Shown one piece after another: positions 57,681 through 64,000 of a stretch of DNA of 64,000 nt. A program made the translations under genes and the position numbers. Source of the stretch: Plotosus lineatus (taxonomy: Eukaryota > Chordata > Actinopteri > Siluriformes > Plotosidae). Position 1 is the stretch's first letter. Each line of letters begins with the position of its first letter. Below the pieces are notes generated by a model that was not told where the DNA came from, did no database searches, and was given only the letters and a program-made list of their open reading frames with translations. The stretch spans positions 4,666,163 to 4,730,162 of the forward strand of contig CM045729.1 of NCBI GenBank assembly GCA_024760905.1. Reading direction: 5' to 3'.

Positions 57681-57686
<6 letters not shown>
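54523..57686 (-). mobile_element. RTE-type LINE copy 7, near full length
   Basis: On the minus strand all parts are in order: leader (57500-57686), endonuclease (57370-56870: GTLNVGTLHRKGRELVDM, VVIGADFNGHVG), a 441-codon frame (56859-55534) with the linker and the first half of the reverse transcriptase ([39 protein letters not shown]), then 55527-55006 ([21 protein letters not shown]) and the C-terminal region ([26 protein letters not shown]). The 3' tail has (CTT)n on the plus strand. The frame is broken at 56865 (a single in-frame change after DRNA), 55530 (stop) and about 55010 (small deletion), so it is close to intact but not functional as it stands. Confidence 0.92.

Positions 57687-57764
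<78 letters not shown>
57687..57764. repeat. (TA)n microsatellite between two LINE copies
   Basis: About 39 TA units between the 5' end of LINE copy 7 and the truncated 3' end of LINE copy 8. Confidence 0.95.
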
Positions 57765-57767
<3 letters not shown>

Positions 57768-60700
57768 CCACATCCATAAATCTCTTTAGTCTTCCTCTGG
57801 GCCTTCTGCCTGGTAGTTCCAACCTCAGCATCCTACTACCAATATACTCACTATCCATCCTCTGTACATGTCCAAACCATCTCAATCTAGCCTCTCTGAT
57901 TTTGTCTCCAAAACATCTAACATGTGCTGTCCCTCTGATGTACTCATTTCTGATCCTATCCATCCTCGTTACTCCCAAAGTGAACCTCAACATTTTCATC
58001 TCTGTTACCTCCAACTCTGACTCCTGTCTTTTCCCCAGTGCCACTGTCTCTAAGCCATACAACATCGCTGGCCTCATCACCGTCTTGTACACTTTTCCCT
58101 TCATTCTTGCCGATACCCTCCTATCACACATCACACCGGACACTTTTCTCCATCCATTCCAACCTGCCTGCACGCGTTTCTTCAACTCTTTTCCACACTC
58201 TCCATTGCTCTGGATTGTTGAGACTAAGTACTTAAAATCCTCCACCTTCTTTATCTCTGCCCCCTGAACCTCACCGTTCCTCTTAGGTCCTTGTCGTTCA
58301 CACATATGTATTCTGTCTTACTGAGACTAACCTTCATTCCCCTTCTTTCCAGGGCATACCTCCACCTCTCTAGATTTTCCTCCACTTGTTCTCTGCTCTC
58401 ACTACAGATCACGATGTCATCTGCAAACATCATATTCCATGGAGATTCTTGTCTAACCTCATCTGTCAGCCTGTCCATCACCATAGCAAACAAGAAGGGG
58501 CTGAGAGCTGACCCTTGATGCAGTCCCACCTCCACCTTGAACTCTTCTGTCACACTGACAGCACACCTTACCACTGTCTTACATCTCTCATACATGTTCT
58601 GCACCACTCTAACATACTTCTTTGCCACTCCAGACTTCCTCATACAATACCACAGTTCTTCTCTCGACATCCTGTCATATGCTTTCTCCAGATCCACAAA
58701 CGCACAATGCAACTCCTTCTGACTTTCTCTGTACTTCTCTATGAACATCCTCAAAGCAAACATTGCATCTGCGGTGCTCTTTCTTGGCATGAAACCAAAC
58801 TGTTGTTCACAAATGCTGACCTCTGCCCTTAGTCTAGCTTCCACTATTCTTTCCCATAACTTCATTGTATGGCTCATCAACTTTATCCCTCTGTCGTTGC
58901 CACAACTCTGTACATCTCCCTTGTTCTTAAAAATGGGCACCAGCACACTTCTCCTCCATTCCTCCGGCATCTGCTCACTTTCTAAGACCTTGTTGAATAT
59001 TCTTGTCAGAAAATCTACTGCTACCTCCCCTAGACACTTCCATACCTCAACTGGTATGTCATCAGGGCAAAGTGTCTTTCCACTCTTCATCCTCTTCAAT
59101 TTCCTCCTCACTTCTCCCTTACCAATCTTTGCTACTTCCTGGTCCTCAACGGTCCCCCCTTCTACTCTTTTTTCTCTCTCATTTTCCTCATTCATCACCT
59201 CTTCAAAGTACTCTTTCCATCTTCTCAGCACACTTCTGTCATCAGTCAATACATTTCCCTCTCTGTCCTTTATCAATCTAACTTGCTGCACGTCTTTTCC
59301 ATCTCTATTTCTCTGCTGTGCTAACCTGTATAAATCATTTTCTCCCTCCTTACTGTCCAACCTATCATGTAAGTCATCATACGCCCTCTGTTTGGCCTTT
59401 GCCACTGCTACCTTCACCTTTCGCTGTTTCTCCCTGTACTCCTGTTTACTCTCTTCGGTCCTCTCAATGTCCCACTTCTTCTTGGCTAACCTCTTCTTTT
59501 GTACACACTCCTGCACTTCCTCATTCCACCACCAAGTTTCCTTATCTACCTTCCTTCCAGAGGACACACCAAGTACCCTCCTACCGGTCTCCCTGATCAC
59601 ATTGGCTGTGGTTGTCCAGTCCTCTGGAAGCACTTCCTGACCACCCAAAGCCTGTTTCAACTCCTCCTTGAAGACAACACGACACTCTTCCTTTTTCAGC
59701 TTCCACCACTTTGTCTTCTGCTCTGCCTTTGCCTTTTTCACCTTTCTCACCATCAATGTCATCCTGCACACCACCATCCTATGTTGTTTGGCAACACTCT
59801 CACCCACTACTACTTTGCAGTCACTGACTTCCTTCAAATTACATCGCCTACACAAGATGTAGTCTACCTGTGTGCTCTTACCTCCGCTTTCATAAGTCAC
59901 CCTATGCTTCTGTTTCTTCTTGAAGAAAGTATTCACCACAGCCATTTCCATCCTTTTTGCAAAATCGATCAACATCTGTCCTTCTGTGTTCCTGTCCTGG
60001 ATACCAAACCTGCCCATCACTTCCTCGTCCCCTCTGTTGCCTGCACCAACATGTCCATTGAAGTCTGCCCCAATGACCACTCTTTCACCTCTGGGGATAC
60101 TCTGCATCACTTCATCGAACTCACTCCAGAATCTCTCCTTCTCTTCTAGCTTACATCCTGCCTGTGGGGCATAAGCACTAACAACATTGACCATCACGCC
60201 TTCAATTTCTAACTTGAGACTCATCACTCTGTCTGACACTCTTTTCACTTCTAGAACATTCCTGACAAACCCCTCCTTCAAGATGACTCCTACTCCATTT
60301 CTCTTCCCATCCACACCATTATAAAACAGTTTAAACCCTGCTCCTAAGCTTCAAGCCTTGCTACCTTTCCACCTTGTCTCCTGAACACACAGTATGTCCA
60401 CCTTCCTCCTCTGCATCATGTCAGCCAGCTCCCTATCTTTTCCTTGCATGGTTCCAACATTCAAAGTCCTCGGCTCACGCATTTCCTCTTCTCTCTCTGC
60501 CTACGGACACGCCTCCCGCCTCTCCTTTTTTGACGTCGACCAACAGTAGTCCAATTTATATCAGCACCCTGTTGGTTGACAGCACTGATGGCGGTCGTTG
60601 TTAACCCGGGCCTCGACCGATCCGGTATGAATTTTGTTTTGACCATTTGCATTTTTAATGTGGCAGAAGTTTTACACCGGATGCCCTTCCTGTCGCAACC

Positions 60701-60776
60701 CTCTGCATTTTTCCGGGCTTGGGATCGGCATAAGGGGGCGAGACACTGGTTAGTGCCCACCCCCCTTGCCTCATGG
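57765..60776 (-). mobile_element. RTE-type LINE copy 8, longest reading frame
   Basis: The minus-strand frame 60314-58251 is open for 687 codons and covers the latter part of the endonuclease ([21 protein letters not shown]), the linker and the complete reverse transcriptase ([47 protein letters not shown]). A frameshift near 58280 leads to the C-terminal region (58305-57685: [36 protein letters not shown]). The first part of the endonuclease (60350-60520) has a stop and a deletion. The leader ends at 60776. About 120 bases of the 3' tail are missing at the (TA)n junction. Confidence 0.92.
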
Positions 60777-60912
60777 CATACCAAAAACTCTTCTCTACTC
60801 TACATACCAAAAAGTCTACTCTACTCTATATATAAAAACGCTACTCTACTCTACATACCAAAAACTCTACTCTACTCTCTATACCAAAAACTCTACTCTA
60901 CATACCAAAAAC
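60776..60912. repeat. short tandem repeat, ACTCTACTCTACATACCAAA-like unit
   Basis: About five imperfect units (20-25 bases) of CTACTCTACATACCAAAAA lie between the LINE leader and the Penelope-like fragment. Confidence 0.85.
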
Positions 60913-62028
60913 TCAACTTTGGTGAATCAAGGACAACCTTGGCAAAAGAAGGGAGACACCACATTCGACGTCACAATGGGGAGCCACGACGGCGTGGAAA
61001 CCTGCGAGCTGGTCAGAAACTTCCTACTTTCCCAACTAAAAAAACTCGACATCAACATCGGACTTTACCGCAATGATGGTCTTGCCTCTTCTGACACCAC
61101 ACCTTGTCTCATGGAAAAAAATTTAAAAAGAAGTATGCCACATTTTCTCTAATAATGGACTACAGATCACGATAGAAGCCAATAAACAGGTCACCAACTT
61201 CTTGGATGTCACCCTGAACCTGAACAGTGGCACTTACCAGCCATTCACCAAACCGAACACCACACTGTTATACGTCCACCGTGAAAGCAACCACCCGCTC
61301 ATCATAACTAAGAACATCCCTGCCGGCATCAACGAACCACTATCATCTCTTTCATCTGACAAGACAGCCTTCGAACAGGCTGCACCCCCATACCAGAAAG
61401 CACTATATGACAGTGGATACAATTATACATTACACTATGAACCAAACAGACAACAACCAAAAAAAACAGAAAACGCAGCAACATCTTAAAAACATCAGCA
61501 CCAACATCGGACACAGATTCCTCACACTAATCGACAAGCACTTCACCAAGGACCACAAACTCTGAAAAATCTTCAACCACAACACCCTCAAGATCAGTTC
61601 CAGCTGCATGAACGACACTCAACAAATAATAGACAATCACAACAAGCGCACTCTGGCTTTGCATGACAATGCCGACGACACTAACTCATTAAACAAAAGA
61701 ACGCAATGCAGCTGCCGACAGAAAGATGCCTGCACACTCAACGGGAACTGTCTGCAATCATCAGTGATCTATCAGGCCACCGTTACACGTACAGACAATA
61801 ATGCAACAGAAACGTACATCGGACTCACAGAAAACACTTTTAAAACCAGATAGAGGAACCACATCGCATCCTTCCGCAACGAAAAAAGTAGAAACTCCAC
61901 CGAACTCAGCAAGCACATCTGGACACTCAAAGACACGAACATTGATCACCAGATCTCATGGAGAATTTTATCATCACACCCCTCATACAACAGCTCAAAC
62001 AAAAGATGCAGTTTATGCCTCAGGGAGC
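60905..62028 (+). mobile_element. Penelope-like element fragment (reverse transcriptase end plus GIY-YIG endonuclease), dead
   Basis: The plus strand reads [17 protein letters not shown] and then GLYRNDGL (about 61055-61085), the place of the catalytic YRDDGL-type motif with the first Asp replaced by Asn. Then come TNFLDVTLNLNSGTYQPF (about 61195), NIPAGINEPLSSLSSDK and YQKALYDSGYNYTLHYEP. After shifts follow CSCRQKDACTLNGNC, then IYQATVTRTDN and ETYIGLTENTFKTR (61765-61850), which are GIY-YIG nuclease motifs, and SKHIWTLKD. Stops and frameshifts make it inactive, and the element is cut by LINE copy 9 at about 62028. Confidence 0.78.
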
Positions 62029-64000
62029 CATGAGGCGGGGGGGGCACTAACCAGTGTCTCTCCCCCTTATGCCGGTCCCAAGCCCGGATAAATGCAGAGG
62101 GTTGCGACAGGAAGGGCATCCGGCGTAAAACTTCTGCCACATTTAAAAATGCAAATGATCAATACAGAATTCATACCGGATCGGTCGAGGCCCGGGTTAA
62201 CAACGACCGCCATCAGTGTTGTCAACCAACAGGGTGCTGATGGAAATTGGACTACTGTTGGTCGAAGACGTCGAAGAAGGAGAGGCGGGAGGCGTGTCCG
62301 TAGGCAGAGAGAGAAGAGGAAATGCGTGAGCCTAGGACTGAGAGTAGGGACTTTGAATGTTGGAACTATGCAAGGAAAAGATAGGGAGCTGGCTGACATG
62401 ATGCAGAGGAGGAAGGTGGACATACTGTGTGTTCAGGAGACAAGGTGGAAAGGTAGAAAGGCTTGAAGCTTAGGAGCAGGGTTTAAACTGTTTTATAATG
62501 GTGTGGATGGGAAGAGAAATGGAGTAGGAGTCATCTTGAAGGAGGGGTTTGTCAGGAATGTTCTAGAAGTGAAAAGAGTGTCAGACAGAGTGATGAGTCT
62601 CAAGTTAGAAATTGAAGGCGTGATGGTCAATGTTGTTAGTGCTTATGCCCCACAGGCAGGATGTGAGCAAGAAGAGAAGGAGAGATTCTGGAGTGACTTA
62701 GATGAAGTGATGCAGAGTACCCCCAGAGGTGAAAGAGTGGTCATTGGAGCAGACTTCAATGGACATGTTGGTGCAGGCAACAGAGGGGACGAGGAAGTGA
62801 TGGGCAGGTTTGGTATCCAGGACAGGAACACAGAAGGACAGATGTTGATCGATTTTGCAAAAAGGATGGAAATGGCTGTGGTGAATACTTTCTTCAAGAA
62901 GAAACAGAAGCATAGGGTGACTTATGAAAGCGGCGGTAAGAGCACACAGGTAGACGACATCTTGTGTAGGCGATGTAATTTGAAGGAAGTCAGTGACTGC
63001 AAAGTAGTAGTGGGTGAGAGTGTTGCCAAACAGCATAGGATGGTGGTGTGCAGGATGACATTGATGGTGAGAAAGGTGAAAAAGGCAAAGGCAGAGCAGA
63101 AGACAAAGTGGTGGAAGCTGAAAAAGGAAGAGTGTCGTGTTGTCTTCAAGGAGGAGTTGAAACAGGCTTTGGGTGGTCAGGAAGTGCTTCCAGAGGACTG
63201 CACAACCACAGCCAATGTGATCAGGGAGACCGGTAGGAGAGTACTTGGTGTGTCCTCTGGACGGAGAGTAGATAAAGAAACTTGGTGGAATGAGGAGTGT
63301 GTACAAAAGAAGAGGTTAGCCAAGAAGAAGTGGGACATTGAGAGGGCCGAAGAGAGTAAACAGGAGTACAGGGAGACACAGCGTAAGGCGAAGGTAGCCG
63401 TGTCAAAGGCCAAACAGAGGGCGTATGATGACTTGTATGATAGGTTGAACAGTAAGGAGGGAGAAAATGATCTATACAGGTTAGCACAGCAGAGAAATAG
63501 AGATGGGAAAGACGTGCAGCAAGTTAGAGTGATAAAGGACAGAGAGGGAAATGTATTGACTGATGACAGAAGTGTGCTGGGAAGATGGAAAGAGTACTTT
63601 GAAGAGCTGATGAATGAGGAAAATGAGAGAGAAAAAAGAGTAGAAGGGGTGACTGTTGAGGAGCAAGAAGTAGCAAAGATTAGTAAGGGAGAAGTGAGGA
63701 GGGCATTGAAGAGGATGAAGAGTGGAAAGGCAGTTGGCCCTGATTACATACCAGTTGAGGTATGGAAGTGTCTAGGGGAAGTAGCAGTAGATTTTCTGAC
63801 AAGAATATTCAACAAGGTCTTAGAAAGTGAGCAGATGCCGGAGGAATGGAGGAGAAGTGTGCTTGTGCCCATTTTTAAGAACAAGGGAGATGTACAGAGT
63901 TGTGGCAACTACAGAGGGATAAAGTTGATGAGCCATACAATGAAGCTATGGGAAAGAATAGTTGAAGCAAGACTAAGGGCAGAGGTCAGCATTTGTGAAC
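62029..64000 (+). mobile_element. RTE-type LINE copy 9, runs off the window
   Basis: It starts with the family 5' end (CATGAGGCGGGGGGGGC), the leader with CCGGATCGGTCGAGGCCCGG (62178), and the endonuclease from about 62330 ([29 protein letters not shown]; stop at 62464; then [25 protein letters not shown]). The linker and the start of the reverse transcriptase follow ([35 protein letters not shown], 63900). It is in inverted orientation to copy 8, with the Penelope-like fragment between them. Confidence 0.9.

Noticed and set aside
55781..60149. Long plus-strand frames rich in Ser, Leu, Pro and Cys (e.g. 55781-56746, 56383-57003, 58741-59640)
   Set aside because: They are antisense shadows of the RTE LINE reverse transcriptase and endonuclease; the same shadows appear at each copy.

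Overview
The window looks like nuclear DNA of a teleost fish. It has long spliced genes with GT/AG introns, dense SINEs and non-LTR retrotransposons, Tc1 and pogo/Tigger-type DNA transposons, a Penelope-like element and long TA/CA/TG microsatellites. The most abundant SINE resembles the DANA/mermaid type of otophysan fishes, so a catfish or cyprinid relative is possible, but the species cannot be fixed from this sequence.

Layout. Positions 1-1.55 kb hold two exons (minus strand) of a small secreted or membrane immunoglobulin V-domain gene: a signal-peptide exon and a V-like exon joined in phase. Positions 1.6-16.8 kb are almost all repeats: several tRNA-derived SINEs, an eroded LINE, a palindromic repeat cluster split by a Tc1 element, and pogo/Tigger remnants carrying a nested SINE and an RTE-type LINE.

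Positions 16.9-45.6 kb carry one large gene on the minus strand, a sacsin-like giant chaperone. I rebuilt it from eight exons: one non-coding first exon and seven coding exons. All splice phases agree, and the coding length is 12,900 nt (4,299 residues plus stop). The protein has three sacsin-type HSP90-like ATPase repeats, a short decapeptide repeat, a J domain with HPD, and a C-terminal HEPN domain. It lacks the N-terminal ubiquitin-like domain of true sacsin. Upstream of exon 1 lie an exact interferon-stimulated response element (AGTTTCGCTTTC) and a TATA box ten bases downstream of it, which suggests a virus- or interferon-induced paralog. Its introns are filled with LINEs, SINEs and MITEs.

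Positions 45.8-64 kb contain no cellular gene that I can support. They hold a LINE of a second family split by a young SINE, five copies of one RTE-type LINE (about 3 kb, endonuclease plus reverse transcriptase, all with broken frames or deletions), fragments of a third LINE with a terminal C2H2 finger, and a Penelope-like fragment with a GIY-YIG endonuclease.

Two things stand out: the ISRE-driven sacsin-like gene, and the modular build of the SINEs. One SINE family carries pieces matching both the 5' region and the 3' end of the local RTE LINE, and other copies have exchanged tails.
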